This document shows, in pieces, positions 23,701 through 35,600 of a DNA stretch of 64,000 nt (the stretch's first letter is position 1; each line of letters opens with the position of its first letter). The position numbers and the translations under genes were made by a program. This stretch comes from Gigantopelta aegis (taxonomy: Eukaryota; Mollusca; Gastropoda; Neomphalida; Peltospiridae). Location of the stretch: contig NC_054702.1 of the NCBI RefSeq assembly GCF_016097555.1, positions 91,539,798 to 91,603,797 of the forward strand, written 5' to 3'. The notes below the pieces were generated by a model. The model was not told the origin of the DNA, did no database searches, and saw only the letters and a program-made list of their open reading frames with translations.

Positions 23701-26700
23701 ATTGTACTATGTATAATCATTAATACTTAATATCTGGATATCTGTAACATGCTGATAATTATAGTTGTGATTTGTAGAAAATATTTGTATCACGATATTA
23801 GTCATAGGATGGAGGATGTGTTTTCGGTTTTTTACACATTGCTGATCAGGTTGAAATTTTAACATAAAAAGGCATAAGCAGTGTATCGTCATATGCAGGC
23901 AATACATATCTACCTTTAAAAAGATAGAATTTGACTTAAAAACAATTTTTACTAGCAGCCCTCATTTTGGCAGAAAATCATTTGCATTTTGTGCATTTTA
24001 TTACATAGCATTGTACACTAATTAAAAGTATATTAATGTATTTGCACAAATAAGTTCTCATGTTGTTTTAATGCAAGGCAATCTTTAAAAATTATTTCAT
24101 GTCTTAGAGAAAGTACTATTATTTTACAGAGCTATATGTGAAGCAGTCCGTGACTGTAAACCGCGAGTGCCTCCAGCCAGCTTATTTGATGATTACATGC
24201 TGTTATCAGGTACAGTAATACTATTTTCCACTCAGGTATACAAATAATATAATATTCTAAATTAATATAACTGACATGTAACATATTTTTTGATAATAAT
24301 TTTCAAAGATAAAGTTAAAATTTGTTTTGTTTAACAACACAACTAGAGCATATTGATTTATTAATCATCAGCTATTGGATTTCAAACATTTCATAATTTT
24401 GAAATATAGTCTAATGAATGTAGCCTACAATGTCATAAAATACAGCATAGACATATTATTTGGTATAATTACTGGAATATAATATTGACCAACAAGGAAT
24501 TATCCAGGATGTTTTGCCATGGTCCCATGTTCAGTCATACCTGTGATATTTTTCTGAACATTGAATGATGCAATACGCCATTGTTAAATTAATTTATTAG
24601 AACAGACGTAACCACATATATTACATATGTTCAGACCCACAGAATCCCTGAATAAATCTTTTTTTAATACTTGACAGGTTTGGAACCTACATTAATTGGA
24701 CCGTACACCAATTTTATCAATATTGGTGAAAGATGTAATGTAGCTGGATCAAAGAAGTTTAGTAGACTTATAAAAAATGGCAATTATGAGGTAGGTGTTA
24801 TGATTTCTTAGAAATAGTTTTCGTTGGTTATGTAGAGCTTTAAGTGACATAAATCAATGAAAAATAAATATGATACAGTGGTGGGTTTTTATGAATAAAT
24901 ATTGATCTTAAATCTGTCATTTCAGATTAGATTTTATCCTCATTGTTTACAAATAAATATGTAAGTTTTCTTCTTTTTTTCACATTTACCACCACACCCA
25001 AATTTATATTTGATTTACTATATTGAAAGTAACAACTTCAAAGACTATTAAAAGACTGGTTATGAATAGTCAAGTCAAGATAATCATATGTGACTGGGTT
25101 TGTGCTAGTTTATCCAGTCATTATATTCTGCCAGTACAAAGGGTGATTGCAGGATACATATAGAATACTAAACGAGCTTGCCTGTCATACCATTTTTATG
25201 AAATGAGTGAACAGTTGGTATCTGACAAGCGAAAGCGAGTTAGATATCAACACTGTTCACGAGTCATAAAAAATGGTATGACAGACAAGCTAGTTTAGTA
25301 TTTTATTTATTACAAACCAAATGCAAACAAGTTGCAATGCAGAAATAAGTAGATGTTGAGACCTACTAGGCTACACGTTATTTTCTAGGAATTGGGTCAC
25401 GCTCACGTCACACCAATATTACACCAGTTAGATATTGAGAGATTGTTACGACATGAGCAATATCTTACACTGGTGTGTAATACTATACTATATTTGCATT
25501 ACAACATTAACAGTGGTATCTGTTTTCAGGAGGCTCTCAGTATTGCCAAAGCTCAGGTTGAGAATGGAGCTCAGGTTCTGGACATCAACATGGATGAAGG
25601 CTTGCTTGATGGAGTGGCAGCCATGACCAAGTTTGTCAATCTCATTTCTTCAGAACCAGACATTGCCAAGGTATATTGTCTCTATTTGGTTATTGTTTCC
25701 ATTTCTCTTCATGTTGAATATTTAAGACATAGGCAGATGAACAGCTGACCTACTTTTCATCAGGGCATCATTAAACGAAGCGATCTTTGCCGTAAGATCA
25801 GCTTAAATGCATAACTACCTTATGCACTTAAGGTGATTGTAATGCTAAAATCGCTTTGTAGAATGGGGCCTGAGGCAGTATTTAGCTACAGCAGTTGAGT
25901 GCTCACTTGAGGTGCTTGCGTTGCATGATTGAACCAACTTGGTGGATCCATTCTTCTTCTTCTTCTGCGTTCAGTTTCTTTATGTTCCTTGAATTCAAAT
26001 TATGAGTCTTACCACCTCCATGAACTCCACAGTCAGCAGCAGGTTGTCTCTTTTGCCCCAAAGTTTTTCTCCGATTGTTCTGGGTTGTGACCAGGTGTTT
26101 TCTCTCTGATTGGGTTTTTTGTCATTCCAACCAGTGCACCACAACTGGTCAAAGGCCGTGGTATGTGCTTTCCTATCTGTCTGAAAGTCCCTTGTTGCAT
26201 TAGGAAAAATGTAGCGGGTTTCCTCTTATGACTACGAGTCATAATCACCAAATGTTTGACACCCAATAGCCGATGATCAATTAATCAATGTGCTCCTGTG
26301 GTGTCATTAAATAAAACAAACTTTAAACCAAATAAACTTTAGTGTTTCCATATTTTCATGTTGAATTTTAAAGGCATAGTTAGATGGACAGTTGACCTAG
26401 CCAAAATTACAGTTACAAGTTTTTGACTCCTGAAGGACGATATGTGATAATGCACAATTTTAATGCTAGGATTAGACTGTCAACTGTTGTAATTTTCCCA
26501 ACTCCCGACATACGACGGGTGTGTTGAGATTAACAACTAATGAGTTATATGACGAGAATTGAGTTGTGACAGCAGAAATGTTGGCCAACTTAGTGCTGGC
26601 AGTTGGTAGTCTGAATCTAGCATGACATTTGTCTATTTTAATCTACTATTTTGATTGTTTTCATTTCATTTTAGGTCCCTCTTTGTATAGATTCCTCCAA

Positions 26701-28829
26701 CTTTGAGGTTATCGAGGCAGGCCTCAAGTGCATTCAGTCCAAGTGTATAGTGAACAGTATCAGTCTGAAGGAAGGGGAAGAGGAGTTCATTAAAAAAGCC
26801 ACCAGAATCAAGCAGTATGGTGCAGCAGTCGTCATCATGGCCTTTGACGAACAGGGTCAGGTCAGTGGTTTAAAATTTATAATACGAAACCACTCAATCA
26901 GTATTTTCATTGTGATAATAATTAATTAAACATAAATTTATTGATTACATAATCTTCATTATTGTTCAAGTCATGTGCAATAAAACTTTCAGTCATGACC
27001 GTAACATCACATTTCTAAAGACATATAGAATGACTGACTGTTGCCATAAAATTATTACCATTATCCTGGGACAGTTAGAATGGTAAATGCATTGCATTCA
27101 CTCTTTGACCTGAGCAAGATAATGATGATACTGTGAGGCAGTTGTAATTTTTTCCCATTCAGTCTACAATCTTAACAACGTACACATGTTTTTCAGTTTG
27201 AATCTATTCTTTATATGATGCCACATTTTGTCACATCAATAAAGAGTATTGATGCATAAATGAATTTGTATATTTTGTAATGTTTATATGATGCCACATT
27301 TTGTCACATCAATAAAGAGTATTGATGCATAAATGAATTTGTATATTTTGTAATGTTTATATGATGCCACATTTTGTCACATCAATAAAGAGTGTTGAAA
27401 GAAAGAAAGAAGTGTTTTATTTAACGACGCACTCAACACATTTTATTTACGGTTATATGGCATCAGACATATGGTTAAGGACCACACAGATTTTTTTAGA
27501 GGAAACCCGCTGTTGCCACATAGGCTACTCTTTTATGACAGGCAGCAAGGGATCTTTATTTGTGCTTCCCACAGGCAGGATAGCACAAACTATGGCCTTT
27601 CTTGAACCAGTTATGGATCACTGGTCGGTACAAGTGGTTTACACCTACCCATTGAGCTTTGCGGAGCACTCACTCAGGGTTTGGAGTCGGTATCTGGATT
27701 AAAAATTCCATGCCTCGACTGGGATCCGAACCCAGTACCTACCAGCCTGTAGAAAGTTGGCCTGCCACGACGCCACCGAGGCCGGTAAAAAGAGTATTGA
27801 TGCGTAAATGAATTTGTATATTTTGTAATGTTTATATGATGCCACATTTTGTCACATCAATAAAGAGTATTGATGCATAAATGAATTTGTATATTTTGTA
27901 ATGTTTATAATGACACCGAACGTCTTATATACTACATGTATATTGAAAATAACGGTAAAAAATAAATGACTGAAAATCTAGTTTGAAAACTTAGTTAATT
28001 CAAACTCTGTCCAAAAATATAGATATATTGTATATCTAGCCATCATATCTTTGCAGTATATTCATAGTTATTATACAATAAATAGGATGCTTTTGTCCAA
28101 AAATATAGATATATTGTATATCTAGCCATCATATCTTTGCAGTATATTCATAGTTATTATACAATAAATAGGATGCTTTTGTCCAAAAATATAGATATAT
28201 TGTATATCTAGCCATCATATCTTTGCAGTATATTCATAGTTATTATACAATAAATAGGATGCTTTTGTCCAAAAATATAGATATATTGTATATCTAGCCA
28301 TCATATCTTTGCAGTATATTCATAGTTATTATACAATAAATAGGATGCTTTTGTCCAAAAATATAGATATATTGTATATCTAGCCATCATATCTTTGCAG
28401 TATATTCATAGTTATTATACAATAAATAGGATGCTTTTGTCCAAAAATCCATTACTTTTTTTATTTTGCCTGTACATTCTTGCACTGATAAAAAAAGACT
28501 TTGTGGCAAATTGCATTTATTTTTTATAAAATTTTGCAGGCTACAGATGCAGATAGGAAATTTGAGATTTGCAAAAGATCATATGACATTTTGGTAGAGA
28601 AGGTTGGTTTTAACCAGCATGACATCATCTTCGATCCCAACATTCTCACAATAGCAACAGGAATGGAGGAACACAACACATATGGAATCCACTTTATTGA
28701 GGCAACCAAGAAAATAAAGGTATTAATGTGATTAATTATTAGTCCCCTACTGAAAGTACTGCAGGCACGGTACGGACGGTACGGCCATGGCCATACCACT
28801 TTTCAAAGACGTACGGCATGGCCGTACTA

Positions 28830-28869
<40 letters not shown>

Positions 28870-31800
28870 TATATTTGTTATATCTGTGAAAATGTCCTTA
28901 CAAGTAATTTGAAAGGCGAGTCTGGCAACCACAAACCGTATCACTGTGCCGCCCTGTACTGTTACATATAAAGTTTGACTTTCATGGCGATTTACCCATT
29001 TTTGACAGAGTTATGGTCCTTGAACTTAGGAAATATGAAAATTTATTGTGCCTGGTAGTGGACATGTATTGCTTTAGCAGCACTCTCAGAATGTTTTTTT
29101 TTTTTTTTTGGGGGGGGGGGGTTTGTTTGGGTTTTTCTTTGTTATAATTGTCAGCAGTATTGATATTTTTGTTTGTCATGATTGTGCATGCAATTATATT
29201 ATTCTATAAATATGAACATAATTGTCATCCTCTCTGGTTAGAATTACCAAGTGAAGTTAGAGCTTGTTTAACTGTAGTAGTTTTTAATAACCATAGAACA
29301 GAGTTTTTTCCATTAAAGTTACTAAATAGTCTTAATGTTTTTCAGCAATGTTTACCCGGTGCTCGTGTCAGTGGTGGTGTATCCAACTTCTCGTTTTCTT
29401 TCCGTGGTAAAGAGGTAATAAGAGAAGCCATGCACAGTGTGTTCCTCTACCACGCCATCAAAGTGAGTACCTGTATATAGGAAATAATACATGAGTGGCC
29501 GTTAGATACCATTTATACCACAACAAGTTGTTTTAAAATGTATCTAATGAGCGAAAGCAGGTTTTGAGCAAATTTTAAACAAAAAATATTTACAACCCTT
29601 TGCACTTGTAGCTGACTTACTCATCACAGACACATGATTGTCAGGTTAACTATACATCACACGGTAATCTATTTCCATCGTGTTGTTTTTCATTGGATAT
29701 ATGGCATTGGTGACCTGGTCATCAGCTAGGAACAGCCAGGTGTATGTCTTGAAATTGTTAACACATGTATGTGTGTAAACAGGGTATGTGTTATCATAAA
29801 TAACAGATTGTGATCTCAGCTACTGGTGTGTAAAAAGTACTGTTATACATCCTGTAGTGATTCTATAGACAGGCTTTCAGATATATTTATGTCACTCGAT
29901 TCTAGTGAATTACTTGAATGCATTTTGAGAAAAACACATTTGAATAGATATATGTTCATAATGATATCGCTAAATGCACTCACTGTACATTGGAAAAGAG
30001 TAATTTTGACCGGTCACTTGTTGATTTAAAGAAAAAAGAATAAGGAAATCACAACATTTATGTCAATTCATTAATCAGTCATTAGTGTTTCTTTGACATT
30101 TAGCAATGAGCAATGATCTTAGCTAATGTTTCATCCTCTCTGTGTTTAGTGGTGGCAGGAGGAAATTACTTAGGAGAGGAAACAGAACTCATCAAATGGT
30201 TTGATTAAAAATGCAGTAGCTATAGCTACTGCATTTTTAATCAAACCATTTGCTTCAATTTCTTATATTATTTATTGCTATATATAACACTTTGTTATTT
30301 ATTCCCCTGAGCACATTGAACATTTTTAAACAAAACATTTGGATTTTTAGATAGTTTTAAGACACATGTTGTTTGAGCTAAATGTTTTCTATTTGTTTAT
30401 ATTTTCAGGCTGGGATGGACATGGGTATAGTGAATGCTGGGTGTTTGCCTCTCTATGATGACATTGACAAGCCTCTGCTGGAGCTGTGTGAAAGCGTACT
30501 CTGGAACCGAGATCCAGATGGTACAGAAAAGCTGCTGGAGTATGCCGAAGTGAGCTTTTCTCTTTGTTTTTTATTTCATCCTCTGTCTCAGTCAGTCCCC
30601 ATTATCGGTATACTAAAGGCTGTGATATGTGCTGCCCTATCTGTGGGAAAGTGTGTATAAAGATCCTTTGCTGCTAATGGGAGAATGTAGCATATATCCT
30701 CTGAAGACTAGGTGTCATAATTACTGTATGTTTGACATTCAATAGTCAAGCAATGTGCTCTAGTGGTGTCATTGCACAAAACCAACTTCTGTTTAACATT
30801 GAAAGATGTTTGTGCTTTGGCTAACTTGCAGAAGGAAGGAATTTTGGGGGGTTTTTTTTTACTCATTCTTTTTAATTAGACCGACAGGGCACCTTCTGTC
30901 ATTTGACATATTTTCTTATGATTGCTACACTTCAGAAAGTGGTTTTATCACTGAGATACAGGCCCGTAGCCAATGGGGGGTTGGGGGGGGGGGAGGGTGT
31001 TTGATCCCCCCAACCGGTGACGTTTTGTTTTCAATATTCATCAGCGCAAAATTGCAACTCGGGCGCTCTGGTGTGAGGCACTTCATGCCTCACCATAACC
31101 CTAAATGACCCCCACTCCCACCCACCTCAAAATCCTGGCTACTGGCCTGAGATACATCTTATCCATTCTTGTTTTGAAATCCCATTTTATTCATACATTG
31201 TGTATTTTAATAAATCTAAAGAAACATATGTTGTAAAAATAATAATAATAAAACAACACCAAACATGGTTTTCAACTTCTGCAATTACTGTTATTATTTG
31301 CAGTTTATTATCAACAAATATTTCGATCTCAATCGGGGTTCGACAAATCCACTAACCCTCAGTCCCGGCTAGGGAATTAGTGGTCCGGGCTAGTGGAAAT
31401 TATCAACTGTATTAAATTCATATATTAGTCAAAGCTTCTGTGAAGGCTAGATACTTTCTCAAACATTTGTCGAACACTGTCTTAGTTTGATTTTCCTCCC
31501 ATATTTTTATCACTTTTATTTTTTTATTGACTGTATTTTTGGAATCGGTTACATGTATCATTAAGAGAAGTATTTTGTTTTAGAACTGTGGTAAAGGGGG
31601 AAAAAAGGTTGCTGTAACTGATGAATGGCGAAATAATGCTGTGGAGGAAAGAATTCAGCATTCTCTTGTAAAGGTATGATAGCTTTATGAGGTGCCGGGT
31701 AATCTGTTAATGAGCAAAAAATATGGACTAGGATAGATTACAGGTCCAAGCTTCAGGAGCTTTATCTGTAGTATGTGCCACACGCAAACAACCAGTAAAG

Positions 31801-32596
31801 TCCATGCTTTGATATGATTTAGTTCATATAAAGTCCTATATATTTTAGAAACTTAAGGCAGTTGTTTGCAATTACTGAAAAACAAGGTTTTCAGAAGTTT
31901 GAAATAGGTTTTAAAAAGGAAGGAAAAACCCAGGCTTCATAAGTTGCCATTTAAGTTAATTTCTGTAAACTAAACATCCATCCTCCATTCCAAAATAAAA
32001 AATTGATATACATGTCTGCACTTGGGTAGTGCTTACGTAAGATTTACAGTTGGTAAAATTTTGATGTGATAATGCTTGATATTTGAATATACTTAGTGGA
32101 TCTTATTTACTGGTATACAGCATTTTGTTTGTATTCTGAAATGTTCATATTTCTATATCAGTCTGTTGTGGTATTAAATCATTCTCTGGTAAATGTCACT
32201 TTATGACAGGGAATAGATAAATATATTGTGGAAGACACTGAAGAGGCAAGGCTAGATGTTCAGACATACCCGAAACCACTGAATATCATAGAGGGACCAC
32301 TCATGATGGTAAGTTAACTCACTTCTTGAACTGTATTCTCCAACACTCGTATCAGTAAAGTAGTTGTAAGTCATTGGCTTAATAATAATACTAATAATAT
32401 AAAATGTTTTATTTATTGACAGTAACACAGTTAGCAAATGCTAATCACCACTGAGGGCTCAGGTGCTAAATTGACAAATATTTTATATATATATATACAC
32501 ACACACACACACATGCACGCACGCACCACACACACACACCACACACACACACACACACCACACACACACACACACACAGAGACACACAGACACGCA

Positions 32597-32627
<31 letters not shown>

Positions 32628-35600
32628 CAAATATACATAATACAAAACACATGCAGATGTTTTTTGTTAGTAGATACTTTAATTTTAAAAATATTTCCAT
32701 TTGATGAAGATCAAATAGACCTTGGAAGCTGATTCCATTATAATTGTCCAGAATAGCTAACAGTAACTTTATACAGTTTTGGTTTTTGGACATAAAGATC
32801 TTGATGATCAACATTTCTCAAAAGGTAGGGCTCATTTTCTCCCACATATGTGAATAGGTCATTTATATAAATTGGTGCTCCATTATGCAAACTTTTGTAA
32901 ATTGGTACACATTTGTGGTACTGAATGTTTGCGATGACAATACAAAACGTGTACAGTCAGACCTCGTTACAACGACCATCATTACTACAACATTTACACC
33001 ATCCGAGCACAAATTGTCGGAACGAACGTACACCAATGTTCATGCTGATCATTACACCAGAATTCACACCTTCCGATACCAACAGAGCAAATTAGGAACA
33101 AACATGAATCTGACGTCTAAAAACACCTCTTTACAACGACATTACATAATCACAGATGCCGTAGTACGTTGGCAGTACACAGCCATTTGGCATCCTTGAT
33201 TTTGTCGCAGGCCCACAGTATCACATGATGTCTGAGTTATTGATGTCGGCTAACTATGTAGATGTGTATTGCTTTTGAACATACCGTAAGTCTTTAGTCA
33301 TTCAATTAAAGGATTAAGCAAGTCTACTAGTGTAAATGAAGTAGATACTGTGAATGCGCTTTGATTAATAATAATATACTTAGCATTTAATGATGGTCTG
33401 TGATCCATCCCCATTGGTGGGACCATTGGACTATTTCTCATTCCAGCCAGTTTACCACGATGCATATATTAAATGCCTTTGTATGTGTTATCCTGTCTGT
33501 GGGATGGTGTATATAAATGATCACTTGCTACTATTGACACCCAATAGTCAATGATTAATAAATCGATATAACGACAATTTCGATATAACGACAAAGTGAC
33601 CCAGGGACTAACATGGTCGTTGTAACGAGGTCTGACTGTATATTCATTGATGCATTAGAGTTTAGAAATGCTTTTTAAATGTGACAGGTTGTGGCTAGCG
33701 TCTTACTAATAATAACGTCATGCATCGTATATGACATCATACAGCAAAAGCCTTGCTAGGTTGACAATACTCGATTTGTGTACACAAAACTGGAATAAAT
33801 AATTATTTTCTGAAAACTCTGTAGGATTGCAGGATAAAAGAAATAGCTGGTTACTGTCTTAAGATATCGGCTTTATCCTGCTCAGGTCGCAATGGCAAAT
33901 GCAGCTCGGTGGAGTCTCACTGCATTCACCATTCTAACCTTCGCAGGATAAAGCTGATATCATAAGACAGTAACCAGTTATTTCCTATTTATTATATAAC
34001 ATTTAGTGAAATATCTTAAAATACCAGTGAAATAAGTGTTATCAGTCACTCGGTGATGATAACACATTTTAGAGTGAAAATGTCACTATTTCACTCTTAA
34101 ATGTGTTATCGTCACTGTAGAAAGTGTTATCTTCACTGTAAGAAAGCCGGAACTATTTTGCTGCTGGCATTTTAAAAATAAAGGTAAAGTGCCAAAAGTT
34201 ATATAATAAATAGAAAATTTCATGTTTTTTGTCAAATATGATTTAAATCTCATCTTGTGAAGTTTGCAATCATATGACACTCTTGAGATATGATTGCAAA
34301 CTTTACTCGATGAGATATAAATCATATTTGACAAAAAACATGAAATATCCTCTATGCAATATGTTTTTTGAAGTCCGATTGTCTCAAATGTTCGTAAACT
34401 TTCCATGTGACCCTGTTTGTTTTCCTGGTAACTTACTGGAAGGCTGTAGTTCTTCTCTTCCTAGTTGTGTAAGACTTGTGTTTGTAATAATAGACTGTGT
34501 TTGTAAAAAGTTAAAGTTTGGTTTGTTTAATGACACCACTAGAGCACAACGATTTATTAATCATTGGCTATTCGATGTCAGTTACTTAGTAATTCTGACA
34601 GATAGTCTTAGAGAGGAAACCCGCTACATTTTTTCCATTAGTAGCAAGGAATCTTGTATATGCACCATCCCACAGACAGGAAGACTGTGTTTGTAATAAT
34701 TGTCTCTTTGGTTTGTGTACAGGGAATGAGTATAGTGGGAGATCTGTTTGGGTCGGGGAAGATGTTTCTGCCCCAGGTGATCAAGTCTGCACGGGTGATG
34801 AAGAAAGCTGTCGCTCATCTGATTCCCTTCATGGAGAAAGATCGACAAGCTCAGATAAAGCTTACTGGGATTTCAGATCTTGTAAGTGTAGAGTAGCATT
34901 TTCTTTTCACAAGTGCACCTCACCCCCACATGAGTGGTCTGGTCCGAACATCCCAACAGCCAATGGGATGGCCTAAAATTCTTCACTGTATGCTCCCTGT
35001 AGAAATTGGTAGCCAAAACACCCCTGGCTACCGCTATGGTCAAGCCCTGATTTTAATATCTGGGTCACCAGTTTAAGTCTCTAAATTCCAACAGTCATAT
35101 AGAGATGTCATGTAATAGGCAAATGTTATGAAAGTGTTATACTGTCAACTTTGTAACTGTCACTTTGTAATAATTTGTAACTGTCTAAAGTTTCATGTAA
35201 AAGAAACAGTTAATAGTCACTATTACATATAGAACAATCATATAGAGAAATCATGTCATGGAATAGGTGATTGTCATGAAAGTGTGGTGATGTAAAACTT
35301 AACTGTTTTGTCATTTCCTGTCATACCTAATGGCATTTAGGGCAGCGACAAAGTTCCTCCACGCCGGTCTATCCATTGCCAATCTCTCAGTGGTGCCCCA
35401 ACTGTGTCCTGTCTCCTTTATCTCTATTTCCACTGTTACATTCCAAAATCCAAGTCTGGTCTTTGTCTTGGCGTTCAGGACTTCCGTCTTGGTTTCAGTA
35501 GGTTCCTTTCGGCTTACACTACTATCAATCATATGAGTCGTTGGCTCCGGAAGTTCTTCATGCCGGGTTGTGGTTGATTTTTTTTTCGTTGTTTCTGTAA

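Noticed and set aside
25392..25748. 118-codon protein
   Set aside because: Intron sequence joined to MTR exon 25530-25670 and the start of the next intron.
29148..29480. 110-codon protein
   Set aside because: Intron read-in to MTR exon 29346-29462.
30806..31108. 100-codon frame
   Set aside because: Crosses the boundary of a MITE and G runs; no motif.
32431..32814. 127- and 88-codon frames rich in C/V or H/T
   Set aside because: Translation of a CA microsatellite in an MTR intron.
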